Source: Mucilaginibacter sp. L294 | GTDB taxonomy: Bacteria > Bacteroidota > Bacteroidia > Sphingobacteriales > Sphingobacteriaceae | Length of the DNA: 48,600 nucleotides | NCBI RefSeq assembly: GCF_001636615.1 | Contig: NZ_LGEK01000031.1 | Span: forward strand, 1 to 48,600 | Direction: 5' to 3' | Shown here: piece by piece, positions 18,809 through 26,699 of the stretch | Position numbering within the stretch: the stretch's first letter is position 1 | Layout: every line of letters begins with the position of its first letter | The notes under the pieces: generated by a model | The model's input: the letters and a program-made list of their open reading frames with translations, nothing else | Databases searched by the model: none | Told to the model about the DNA's origin: nothing | Translations under genes and position numbers: made by a program

Positions 18809-19384
18809 ATGAAAAAACTTCTGATATGCCTTTTGCTGTTATCTGCAACAGGCGCCTTCGCGCAGGACGCGGTAACCATTAAGCACGATTTTGAAACCAT
18901 GGTGGCCTATACCCGGCAAAAACAGCTTGGCAAAATAGTAGACATGACCTATCCGCAGCTATTCAAGATCATGACTAAAGAGCAAATGAAAGCCAGCGCC
19001 GACGGGGTATTGAACAGCATGGGTGCTACCATGATATTTGAAGAGAAACCGCTGATGCTAAAGCTTAGTCCGGTTAAAAAACTGGCCAACGCCAGTATTT
19101 GCCTGGGCAGGTACAATCAAAGCATCATTATGGAGTTTAAAGACCCATCAATGGTTGATATGCTGACCAAGGTTAAGATGAAGGATAATAAAATTGAGAA
19201 ACTGGGTAATAAAAAACTCAGGATGAGCGGTGTGCAATACCTGCTGGCCATTAAAGACGCCTACACCCACAACACCTGGAAATACCTGCGCTACGATGAT
19301 GAGTATGCCGCTATTGACGCGAAGGTGCTCTCTAAAGAAATCCAAACAAGCTCCGCACAATTAAAAGCTGCTTTAAATAATTAA
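18809..19384 (+). CDS. Hypothetical exported protein
   Basis: The 191-residue protein has a clear type I signal peptide (MKKLLICLLLLSATGAFA, cleavage before QDA). The mature part is mixed alpha/beta and lysine-rich, with no cysteine cluster or catalytic motif. I do not recognise a family. It is followed 4 nt later by a lipoprotein gene in the same direction, so the two probably form an envelope operon. Confidence 0.8.
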   Translation: MKKLLICLLLLSATGAFAQDAVTIKHDFETMVAYTRQKQLGKIVDMTYPQLFKIMTKEQMKASADGVLNSMGATMIFEEKPLMLKLSPVKKLANASICLGRYNQSIIMEFKDPSMVDMLTKVKMKDNKIEKLGNKKLRMSGVQYLLAIKDAYTHNTWKYLRYDDEYAAIDAKVLSKEIQTSSAQLKAALNN

Positions 19385-19388
19385 TATT

Positions 19389-20018
19389 ATGAAAAAGATA
19401 ATCCTTTGCGCCGCGGTGGTTGTTGCCCTGGCATCATGCAAAAGCAAAACTAATAATACCGGCACTGCAGATACTGCTGCCAACAAAACCGAAGTAAGCA
19501 AAACCGCGCCGGTGAGCACCGGCAAATTTGATATTAACATTATCCCGGTAAGTGATAAAAACCTGGACAAGTTTCCGTACCTAAGCCCACCCGATTATTA
19601 CACTTACAATTATGATAAAGTGATTAAGCCGGAGAGCATCAGGGATGTGGACAAGGAATACTTCGCGGTGAATGGCAAACTGCTGTTGCAACAGGGCAAA
19701 ACCTTTAAGGCGCATATTGAAAGGGAGAGGAACGATGGCCAAAAGTTCAACAGCTTAGTTGTGAGTACATATTATGACGAGGCCATTAAAGCGTTGGGCG
19801 GTGTACAGGTAAATAACGTACCCGTACCCAAAACGCAAATAGACAGTGTTGGTAACCCTGAACTGATAGATAAACGGTATGGCTACTCTATCGACTATAA
19901 CCTGCTCGACGATATTAAAACCTATATCATCCGCACCAAAACCAAACAGGTGTGGATCCAGATGACCTTAATGAACGACGAAACCGGTAAAATAACCATC
20001 CTGGAAAAAGGGGTATAA
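19389..20018 (+). CDS. Hypothetical lipoprotein
   Basis: The 209-residue protein has a lipoprotein signal ending in ALASC (Cys17), then a low-complexity Thr/Asn/Lys linker (about 18-50) and a compact domain of about 160 residues that opens PYLSPPDYYTYNYDKVIKP. That opening resembles the N-terminal regions of some Bacteroidetes OmpA-type lipoproteins, but no OmpA domain is present. It starts 4 nt after the previous gene. Function unknown. Confidence 0.82.
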   Translation: MKKIILCAAVVVALASCKSKTNNTGTADTAANKTEVSKTAPVSTGKFDINIIPVSDKNLDKFPYLSPPDYYTYNYDKVIKPESIRDVDKEYFAVNGKLLLQQGKTFKAHIERERNDGQKFNSLVVSTYYDEAIKALGGVQVNNVPVPKTQIDSVGNPELIDKRYGYSIDYNLLDDIKTYIIRTKTKQVWIQMTLMNDETGKITILEKGV

Positions 20019-20024
20019 TGCCCC

Positions 20025-20411
20025 TTACTTTACTATCCTAACCGGTTTTTTGTGTTCATCAATAGCAACAAAAGTAAAGCTGCCGTGTATGGCCAGTTCG
20101 CGGCCTTCGGCATACATTTGTTCTATATAGATCTCTACATCAACCTTTAAGCTGGTATTACCTACATGGCTAACGCGGCCAATCAGCTCTACAATGGTGC
20201 CGGCGGGGATGGGTTTCTTAAAATCTATTTTATCGCTGCTTACGGTTACCATTACCTGCCTGCTAAAGCGGGTGGCGGTTATAAAGGCAACTTCATCCAT
20301 CATGTGCATGGCGGTTCCGCCAAAAAGGGTATCGTAGTGGTTAGTGGTATTTGGGAAAACGGCTTTAAATATGCGGGTTTCTGATGCTTGTATTCTTTCG
20401 TCTAATGTCAT
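20025..20411 (-). CDS. Acyl-CoA thioesterase (hotdog fold, YciA/BACH type)
   Basis: A predicted cytoplasmic acyl-CoA hydrolase of 128 residues. The hotdog signature is seen as NTTNHYDTLFGGTAMHMMDEVAFITATRFS (Asn/Asp and the central helix), followed by KIDFKKPIPAG, VELIGRVSHVGNTSLKVDVEIYIE and GSFTFVAID, in the usual strand order. Such enzymes act as hexamers or trimers of dimers. It is convergent with the lipoprotein gene at 19389-20018. It is preceded by a hairpin (20430-20455) that belongs to the metE side. Confidence 0.88.
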   Translation of the reverse strand: MTLDERIQASETRIFKAVFPNTTNHYDTLFGGTAMHMMDEVAFITATRFSRQVMVTVSSDKIDFKKPIPAGTIVELIGRVSHVGNTSLKVDVEIYIEQMYAEGRELAIHGSFTFVAIDEHKKPVRIVK

Positions 20412-20429
20412 GATGGGGGTAAAGTTAAT

Positions 20430-20455
20430 AACAGGCGGGGATAACCCCGCCTGTT
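20430..20455 (-). terminator. Hairpin terminator downstream of metE
   Basis: A perfect 11-bp stem, AACAGGCGGGG (20430-20440) and CCCCGCCTGTT (20445-20455), with a four-base loop, 12 nt after the metE stop. The U tract is weak, so termination may be partial. Confidence 0.65.
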
Positions 20456-20466
20456 GATTGTCTGTT

Positions 20467-22791
20467 TTATATTATTGATGGTTCGGTGACAATGGCGCGC
20501 ATTTCTTTTGCGGCTGCTACCATTTCTGTTAAAGCCTTTTTTGTTTCGTCCCATCCACGGGTTTTAAGTCCGCAATCGGGGTTTACCCAAAGCTGACCAT
20601 CGGGGATAACCGCCCTTGCTTTTTTTAGCAAATGGGTCATTTCGTCCCTGTTTGGTACGCGTGGCGAGTGGATATCATACACACCGGGGCCAATCTCGTT
20701 CGGGTATTTAAAATCGGCAAAAACATCCAGCAGCTCCATTTGCGAGCGGGACGTTTCTATGGTGATCACATCCGCGTCCATATCTGCAATGCTTTGGATG
20801 ATATCGTTAAACTCCGAGTAACACATGTGTGTATGGATCTGCGTATCATCCTGTACGCCGCTGGCCGAAATACGGAAAGCTTTTACCGCCCAGTCCAGGT
20901 ACGTTGCCCAGTCAGCTTTGCGCAGGGGCAGGCCTTCGCGGATGGCGGGCTCATCTATCTGGATGATCTTGATACCTGCCTGCTCCAGATCGCAAACCTC
21001 ATCGCGTATAGCAAGCGCTATCTGCGTACAGGTTTCGGCCCGTGGCTGATCGTTCCGCACAAACGACCATTGCAGAATAGTTACCGGGCCGGTAAGCATG
21101 CCTTTCATCCATTTATCGGTTAACGATTGCGCGTAAGCCGACCACTTAACCGTCATGGCTTCGGGGCGCGATACATCACCATAAATAATAGGGGGTTTAA
21201 CACAGCGGCTGCCGTAACTTTGCACCCATCCGTTTTGGGTGAAGGTAAACCCTGCCAGTTGTTCGCCAAAGTATTCCACCATATCGTTACGCTCAAACTC
21301 GCCGTGCACTAAAACGTCCAGGTCTATTTCTTCCTGCCAGTTTACAGCCTTTTCGGTTTCCGCGGCTATGTGCAGATCGTACTGCGCCTGGTTGATGGCA
21401 CCTTTTTTTAGCTGGGCGCGCCAGCTGCGTACCTCGGCAGTTTGCGGGAACGAGCCGATGGTAGTGGTAGCAAACAGCGGCAGGTTTAACAATTGCTGTT
21501 GTTTTTGCTTACGCGATGGGAAGTTGCTTTTACGCTGAGCATCACTTTCAGTAATCTCTTCAACACGCTGTTTTACAAGCTTATTATGGATTAACGATGA
21601 AGTTTTACGTGAAGTGTTATCATGGATATTCTCGGCCAGTTTATATTGGGCGTTAACACCCGGTGTATCGCCCGATAAGCTTTTTAATAACGCTATCTCG
21701 CTTACCTTTTGTTTAGCGAACGCCAGCCATTGTTTAATCTCGGGGGTTAATATTTCGTTGTTGTTCTCGCTTTTTAAATCGCAGGGCGAATGGATCAGCG
21801 AGCAGGATGGGGCTATCCAAACCCTATCGGCACCAAGTTTTTCTTTTACTTTTTGGATGGTTGCCAGCGATTGTTCAAAATCATTTTTCCAAACGTTACG
21901 GCCATCAACAACGCCTACTGAAAGTATGGTTTTAGCGGGTAGTAGTTCCAGTACCTCATCTAATTGCTGCGGCGCACGCACCAGGTCGATATGCAGGGCA
22001 TTAACAGGCAAAGAGGTAACCAGATGCGCGTTATCGCCAAGGCGTTCAAAATAAGTAGCCAGCAAAAACTTCAACCGTGGGAATTCTTTTCTGAGCTGCT
22101 TATAGGTTTCGCGATATACCTGCTGCTCTTTTTCGGTCAGGTCAAGCGCCAGGAAAGGCTCATCAAACTGGATCCATTCGGCACCAAGGTCCTGTAGTTT
22201 GGTTAAGATCTCCGCGTAAACCGGCAATAAATTTTTGATCAGGTCTATCTTTTCAAAGCCCGCTTCTTTTTCTTTACCCAGCAGCAGGTACGATACCGGG
22301 CCTATCAACACAGGTTTGGTAATAATACCTAACTGCTTCGCTTCATAAAACTCATGCACTATCTTTTGCGAAAACAGGCGGAACTGCTGGTTCTTATAAA
22401 ACTCGGGCACTATGTAGTGGTAGTTGGTATCAAACCATTTGGTCATCTCCATGGCTACTACATCCAGTCCGTTTTTTTGGTAACCGCGGGCCATGGCAAA
22501 ATAAAGGTCTATCTCTTCATTATCCTGTTTCAGCATAACCTCATTATACCGTTTAGGTATGGCGCCAAACATCAGGGAATGGTCGAGCACATGGTCATAA
22601 TAAGAGAAATCGTTTGAGGGGATCAGGTCTATCCCTGCCTCTTTTTGGGTCTGCCAGTTTTCGTGGCGAATGTTTTTACCTACGGCGAGTACGTTTTTGT
22701 ACCCCGTTTTGCCTGCCCAGTAGTTTTCGCAGACCTTTTTCAATTCGCGCTGGCCACCAATGCGCGGGTAGCCTAAATTTTGCGTCAGCAT
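20467..22791 (-). CDS. metE: Cobalamin-independent methionine synthase
   Basis: Transfers a methyl group from 5-methyltetrahydropteroyl-triglutamate to homocysteine using zinc instead of B12. The 774-residue protein begins LGYPRIGGQRELK and has the two-domain layout. The C-terminal half starts at about 430 (TTIGSFPQTAEVR) and contains the zinc ligands in HTHMCYSEF and in NPDCGLKTR, with DEPAIREGLPLRK and IETSRSQ nearby. Length and motif order are typical. The leader contains a cobalamin riboswitch at 22978-23125, which predicts repression when B12 is available. That is the usual logic where a B12-dependent MetH is also present; MetH is not in this window. Confidence 0.98.
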   Translation of the reverse strand: MLTQNLGYPRIGGQRELKKVCENYWAGKTGYKNVLAVGKNIRHENWQTQKEAGIDLIPSNDFSYYDHVLDHSLMFGAIPKRYNEVMLKQDNEEIDLYFAMARGYQKNGLDVVAMEMTKWFDTNYHYIVPEFYKNQQFRLFSQKIVHEFYEAKQLGIITKPVLIGPVSYLLLGKEKEAGFEKIDLIKNLLPVYAEILTKLQDLGAEWIQFDEPFLALDLTEKEQQVYRETYKQLRKEFPRLKFLLATYFERLGDNAHLVTSLPVNALHIDLVRAPQQLDEVLELLPAKTILSVGVVDGRNVWKNDFEQSLATIQKVKEKLGADRVWIAPSCSLIHSPCDLKSENNNEILTPEIKQWLAFAKQKVSEIALLKSLSGDTPGVNAQYKLAENIHDNTSRKTSSLIHNKLVKQRVEEITESDAQRKSNFPSRKQKQQQLLNLPLFATTTIGSFPQTAEVRSWRAQLKKGAINQAQYDLHIAAETEKAVNWQEEIDLDVLVHGEFERNDMVEYFGEQLAGFTFTQNGWVQSYGSRCVKPPIIYGDVSRPEAMTVKWSAYAQSLTDKWMKGMLTGPVTILQWSFVRNDQPRAETCTQIALAIRDEVCDLEQAGIKIIQIDEPAIREGLPLRKADWATYLDWAVKAFRISASGVQDDTQIHTHMCYSEFNDIIQSIADMDADVITIETSRSQMELLDVFADFKYPNEIGPGVYDIHSPRVPNRDEMTHLLKKARAVIPDGQLWVNPDCGLKTRGWDETKKALTEMVAAAKEMRAIVTEPSII

Positions 22792-22977
22792 TGCTTTAAT
22801 TGATTAAATGAATAAATCGGTTAAAAGCCCTTTAGCTAATCTTCGCAATGCTTTTTGAGTAGGATGGATGGAAAAGTGGGGATATAGCACTCCCTTGCAT
22901 AAAAATACAGGTGGTAACAAAAACTATATCAAACACACCGACCATTGCTTCATACCGCGAAAGCATTGTCAATTCAG

Positions 22978-23125
22978 TATGGCAGGTCTCCTGACTTGTA
23001 ACATTTTTGCCGCCCTTCCCGTTCGTTATAGTGTGAACAGTGGGCATTATTGGCAAAAACCTTTTTGTGTTACTTACAGTTGCGCGACAGTTAGTGATTT
23101 GCACACTATTCCCTATTAATCTACA
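22978..23125 (-). promoter_or_regulatory. Cobalamin riboswitch in the metE leader
   Basis: On the minus strand the conserved 3' box GTCAGGAGACCTGCC (22981-22995) and the B12 box GCCCACTG (23038-23045) are both present. A 5' paired region (GTGTGCAAATCACTAACTG and GCGCAACTGTAAG) lies upstream. It sits 186 nt before the metE ATG, with a long AT-rich leader after it. A near-match -7 box, TAGGTTTT (23133-23140), is placed to start the transcript just upstream. Expected effect: adenosylcobalamin binding turns metE off. Confidence 0.92.
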
Positions 23126-23239
23126 ATTAAGTAAAACCTATACCGGTTGATGAAGGAAAGTAAAGAACTTACATCAGCGCCAAATGTAAGTATAATGGAC
23201 GAGGAAAAGGAAAGCTCTCTAAATTGTCTTAATATTTAT

Positions 23240-23430
23240 CAGGCGTTCCGATGGAACGCTGTACAGTGGATTTGCTTTTCTACCAACGAAACGTCCCGAT
23301 GGGACGACCGTTTACGCAAATTCGTCCCATCGGGACGTTTCGTTGGTAGCATACGTTAACAACCCTTTCCTACGTTCCGTTAGGAACGTTTGGTGGTAAC
23401 CTTCGCCTTCGCTCGGCTCCAGAGCCGAGC
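23240..23430. repeat. Palindromic repeat cluster
   Basis: This stretch holds, in order, a hairpin GCGTTCC/GGAACGC (23243-23259) and a perfect 27-bp inverted repeat. The left arm at 23280-23306 opens CTACCAACGAAACG, and the right arm at 23323-23349 ends CGTTTCGTTGGTAG. Each arm contains its own GTCCCGATGGGAC palindrome. A further hairpin (ACGTTCC..GGAACGT) and the 20-bp palindrome GCTCGGCTCCAGAGCCGAGC (23411-23430) follow. All lie between the metE riboswitch and the helicase stop at 23463. No gene is supported here. Confidence 0.85.
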
Positions 23431-23462
23431 AATTGCAATAAAACTTTAAACAGGTTTAAAAC

Positions 23463-24764
23463 CTACCTTGAAACATCTATCTTGATCTTGCGGCCTTTTA
23501 TCTTCTCGTTTTTCACCAAGGCCACCGTGCGTTCTATCAGGTTGCGTTTTACAGCAGCGTACGAGGAATGATCGAGCACTTCTATCAGTCCAAGGTCTTC
23601 TTTGGCCAGTTCGCCTTTTTTAAGCAGCAGGCCTACAATATCCACCTTGTTTATCTTATCCTTTTTACCGGCGGCTATGTAAACCGTAGCCCATGGCGAT
23701 AGCGCCGGGATCTTAATTTTACCGGGCAGCTTTTCTTCTTCAGGCATCTCGGCCAGGTAAGACGGTTTTTCGCCTGGATTAAGCATCAGGTAGGAGGTGC
23801 CTTTAGCATGCATCCTTGCTGTACGGCCGTTGCGGTGCGTAAAAGCTTCCTGGTTATGCGGCAGCTGATAATGCACCACATGCTCTATTTCGGGGATATC
23901 CAGGCCGCGCGAGGCAAGGTCGGTGGTAATTAATATGTGGTGACTGCCGTTCCTGAATTTTAGCAGGGCCCGCTCACGGTCGTCCTGCTCCATACCGCCG
24001 TGAAAAATATCGTGCGGCAGGCCCATATCATAAAGCAGATCGCTGATGCGGTCGACAGCCTCGCGGTGGTTACAGAATACGAGTGTTGGTTTATCGCTTA
24101 TTTTGCATAGCAGCGCGAATAAGGCATCGAGCCTGTCGGCAGCCTCACTAAATACCGCTTTTTGTTTAAGATCGGGCGTAATGGAGGCATTGCTCAGGTA
24201 ATCAAGCCTGGTAGGGTTGCGGATGCCGGTAAAACCCGGGATCTCGTCCATTTGGGTGGCCGAGGTTAATATTCTTTTTTTGATGTTAGGCAGCTGCCTG
24301 ATGATGTAAGCCATGTCCTCCTGGAAACCAAACTCCAGCGATTTATCAAACTCATCCAGTATAATGGTGGCAATGGTTGTGGCATCAAACGTTTCGCGGC
24401 GCAGGTGGTGTGTAATGCGGCCGGGGGTGCCTATCAATACCGCAGGTGGCTGCGACAGGTTGTTCATCTCTATTTTTAACGAATGGCCGCCATAACAGCA
24501 ATTCACTTTAAAACCGCTGCCCATACTTCGGAAAACCTGCTCTATCTGCAAAGCAAGTTCGCGCGAGGGTACCAGTATCATTACTTGTACGGTTGTAATG
24601 TTTGCATCAAGCAAACCAAGCAAGGGTAACAAAAAGCCCAGCGTTTTACCCGAGCCGGTTGGCGAAAGTAGTATTACGTCGCCCTTTTTGGCGGCGGCAA
24701 TGGCAGCCTCCTGCATAGGGTTTAAGGCTTGTATCTTTAGGTTTTGTAGGGCTTGCTTGATCAT
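23463..24764 (-). CDS. DEAD-box-type RNA helicase with DEFD motif II
   Basis: A predicted ATP-dependent RNA helicase of 433 residues. Motifs in order: NPMQEAAI (Q motif), PTGSGKT (Walker A), PSRELALQ, GTPGR, DEFD in the place of DEAD, SAT, IFHGG, RGLDIPEIEHVVHY and HRNGRTARM. The C-terminal 80 residues end in a small RNA-binding-type domain (KRNLIERTVALVKNEKIKGRKIKIDVSR), similar in layout to DbpA, which binds 23S rRNA hairpin 92. The DEFD substitution is unusual for a DEAD-box enzyme but keeps both acidic residues. A perfect -7 box is at 24785-24792. Confidence 0.9.
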   Translation of the reverse strand: MIKQALQNLKIQALNPMQEAAIAAAKKGDVILLSPTGSGKTLGFLLPLLGLLDANITTVQVMILVPSRELALQIEQVFRSMGSGFKVNCCYGGHSLKIEMNNLSQPPAVLIGTPGRITHHLRRETFDATTIATIILDEFDKSLEFGFQEDMAYIIRQLPNIKKRILTSATQMDEIPGFTGIRNPTRLDYLSNASITPDLKQKAVFSEAADRLDALFALLCKISDKPTLVFCNHREAVDRISDLLYDMGLPHDIFHGGMEQDDRERALLKFRNGSHHILITTDLASRGLDIPEIEHVVHYQLPHNQEAFTHRNGRTARMHAKGTSYLMLNPGEKPSYLAEMPEEEKLPGKIKIPALSPWATVYIAAGKKDKINKVDIVGLLLKKGELAKEDLGLIEVLDHSSYAAVKRNLIERTVALVKNEKIKGRKIKIDVSR

Positions 24765-24784
24765 GTATGGTTGATGAGAAGCCG

Positions 24785-24792
24785 CAAAGATA
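24785..24792 (-). promoter_or_regulatory. -7 promoter box of the DEFD helicase
   Basis: The minus strand reads TATCTTTG (TAnnTTTG), 20 nt upstream of the ATG at 24764. Confidence 0.5.
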
Positions 24793-24830
24793 CTTCATTA
24801 TAGGTTAATTGCTTTGATTATCGAAAACCC

Positions 24831-25200
24831 CTATTCCAAATGGAACAAAACGGAACGAAATGGAATAAGCCTTAAATTGGTATAAATCTGTAAATCAACA
24901 ACTTAATTAGGATTTATTCTTTGCTTTTAGTTGACACTATAAACCCTAAAAAGGCGAACTGAGGCCGAAATAAGGCGAAAGAAATACCAAAAAAATCGTT
25001 TTATTCCGGTGGCGTTTTTGTTCCGTTTCGCGAAAAGTGGAACAAAAACTCTATTTTAATAAATATTTGATATACAGGTAATTAATATCAAAATGATGAA
25101 GTAAAACTTTAAATAGACAGATAAAATAAAATTCCTAATTACCTATCTATCAATATGTTCCATTTGTTCCACTTGTTCCATTTCATAATGGAACAGAACA
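24831..25200. repeat. Non-coding stretch with clustered GGAAC/GTTCC words
   Basis: An AT-rich stretch without a gene. On the left, GGAAC, GGAAC and GGAAT start at 24842, 24852 and 24862, exactly 10 bp apart. In the middle, GTTCC (25020) and GGAAC (25039) flank the palindrome TTTCGCGAAA (25026-25035). On the right, GTTCC starts at 25157, 25166 and 25175 (9 bp apart), followed by GGAAC at 25190. The left and right clusters are thus inverted with respect to each other. I cannot assign a function. Confidence 0.55.
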
Positions 25201-25203
25201 GAT

Positions 25204-26541
25204 TTAGAAAGCCTCGTTTAAGCCCAGGAAGAACCCGCGCGCGCCGTATTTACCCCATGCATAATCAAGGCAAAGGTTGGTACGGGTAGCTTTGTTGAAC
25301 AGTACACGTAAACCACCACCATAACCGGGCTGCCATTTCTCAAACAACTTGGTACCCAGGTCATCATTAGCGGTTTGCAGGTTAAAGAAGGTAACACCGC
25401 TTATAAACTTGTTCTTTAGTATCGGGAAACGGTATTCAACTTCCGAGTAGTTATACTGTGTGCCTTTAAAGTATTGATTAACATAGCCGCGGCCACTGCG
25501 AAATGAGCCGTCCCTGCCGGTGCCTGCCAGTTCCAGATAAGGTACGGCCCCACTAAGTAAATACGATCCCCAGTTCCAGAAAGCGATCACATGTTCGGGG
25601 TTGCTGGTAGAGAGGCTGAAATATTTTCTAATATCGGTTGTAAATTGCACCGCGTCTTTAGAACTCCCCATCCAGGTTTGGTTAACTCTGATGCCTGCAT
25701 CGGCATAAATACCTTTATAAGCACGGTTCTGGTTATCGCGAGTGGTGTACTGCACATTAAAAAGCAACCCGTTCGCTGAATAACCACCATCATCGAAGCC
25801 ATTTCGGTCGTTATAAATCCTATATGGTGTTAGGTCTGTGGCCGTAGTATTCTTTTCCTCAATATTCTTCCTGACATCGAACGATGCGCCCGCGCCAATA
25901 AAAAGCCCTTTTTCTATCTCTTTATAAACTTTTTCGCGTAAGTTGAAATAAAGGGAGTTAAGCGCACGGCCCTTACGCTCGGGGTTGGTCAATATCTGGT
26001 TTTCAGGGCTGTCGTAATTACCATTGCCAATACCTATACCATAATCCGGACTAACTGTTTTAGCCACTACCAGGCTGCCCTGAAAGTTATACTTGTTACC
26101 CGGTGTAAAAATATTATGGTTAACATAAAAATAAATAATGCCTTTTGTGGTGATAGAAGCAGATGTGGCAGCTACCGACAAAAAGGTACCAGGCTCGTTG
26201 CCCAATACACGGCCTGCAACAGCTTTTATACCAATCTGCGACCCGATAGTTGGGTTAGAGGCAATATTTGGTATAATGGTGATACCCGATGGCTTTTTCT
26301 TTACAGAATCGGGCTTGGCGTTTGGATGGAAAATAGTGTGAAAAAGGTCGCCAATGTCATATTGACCGACTAAATTATCAGCATGTTTGCTAACTTTTAC
26401 GGTATCATTTTTCACAGTATCAGGTTTGGTAACCTGACTATAAGCAAGGCTGTTAAAACCTGCAAAAAATAGCACTAATAATATTTTATACAGCGCAAAA
26501 CGACTTCCATTACCGGTAATATGTTTCAAATTAGCTATCAA
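25204..26541 (-). CDS. Omp85/BamA-TamA-type outer membrane barrel protein
   Basis: The 445-residue exported protein has a signal peptide (hydrophobic core about residues 17-35, cleavage near AYSQ). A Pro/Lys-rich linker follows, then a long beta-barrel rich in alternating strands (about 85-445). The C-terminal strand ends in Phe (GLNEAF), as in Omp85 barrels. The Omp85 motif region RGY (GSFRSGRGYVNQYF) and the YSEVEYRFPIL block are visible. No POTRA domains are present, so this is a barrel-only (bacterial surface antigen D15-like) member and its role in assembly or transport is inferred. No ATG is available; the start is TTG at 26541 or TTG at 26529. Confidence 0.82.
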   Translation of the reverse strand: MIANLKHITGNGSRFALYKILLVLFFAGFNSLAYSQVTKPDTVKNDTVKVSKHADNLVGQYDIGDLFHTIFHPNAKPDSVKKKPSGITIIPNIASNPTIGSQIGIKAVAGRVLGNEPGTFLSVAATSASITTKGIIYFYVNHNIFTPGNKYNFQGSLVVAKTVSPDYGIGIGNGNYDSPENQILTNPERKGRALNSLYFNLREKVYKEIEKGLFIGAGASFDVRKNIEEKNTTATDLTPYRIYNDRNGFDDGGYSANGLLFNVQYTTRDNQNRAYKGIYADAGIRVNQTWMGSSKDAVQFTTDIRKYFSLSTSNPEHVIAFWNWGSYLLSGAVPYLELAGTGRDGSFRSGRGYVNQYFKGTQYNYSEVEYRFPILKNKFISGVTFFNLQTANDDLGTKLFEKWQPGYGGGLRVLFNKATRTNLCLDYAWGKYGARGFFLGLNEAF

Positions 26542-26575
26542 TTTATAATTATTTTAATAATTGGGTATTAACCCG

Positions 26576-26583
26576 CAAAGGTA
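26576..26583 (-). promoter_or_regulatory. -7 promoter box of the Omp85-type gene
   Basis: The minus strand reads TACCTTTG (TAnnTTTG), about 35 nt upstream of the TTG start at 26541. Confidence 0.45.
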
Positions 26584-26699
26584 AGTTTTAACCATAATAT
26601 CCCCTTAAGTGTTTGACATATATGTTATATATGACCTTTATATGATTATTAGATATAATAATCATTCCACAAGTTACAGGTTTTGCAAAATATACCGGA

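Noticed and set aside
20632..21123. 163-aa frame antisense to metE
   Set aside because: metE is unmistakable on the other strand; the frame has no own signals.
22832..23104. 90-aa frame in the metE leader
   Set aside because: It covers the cobalamin riboswitch and has no protein-like features.
23147..23359. 70-aa frame next to the riboswitch
   Set aside because: It runs through the palindromic repeats; the translation consists of repeat sequence.
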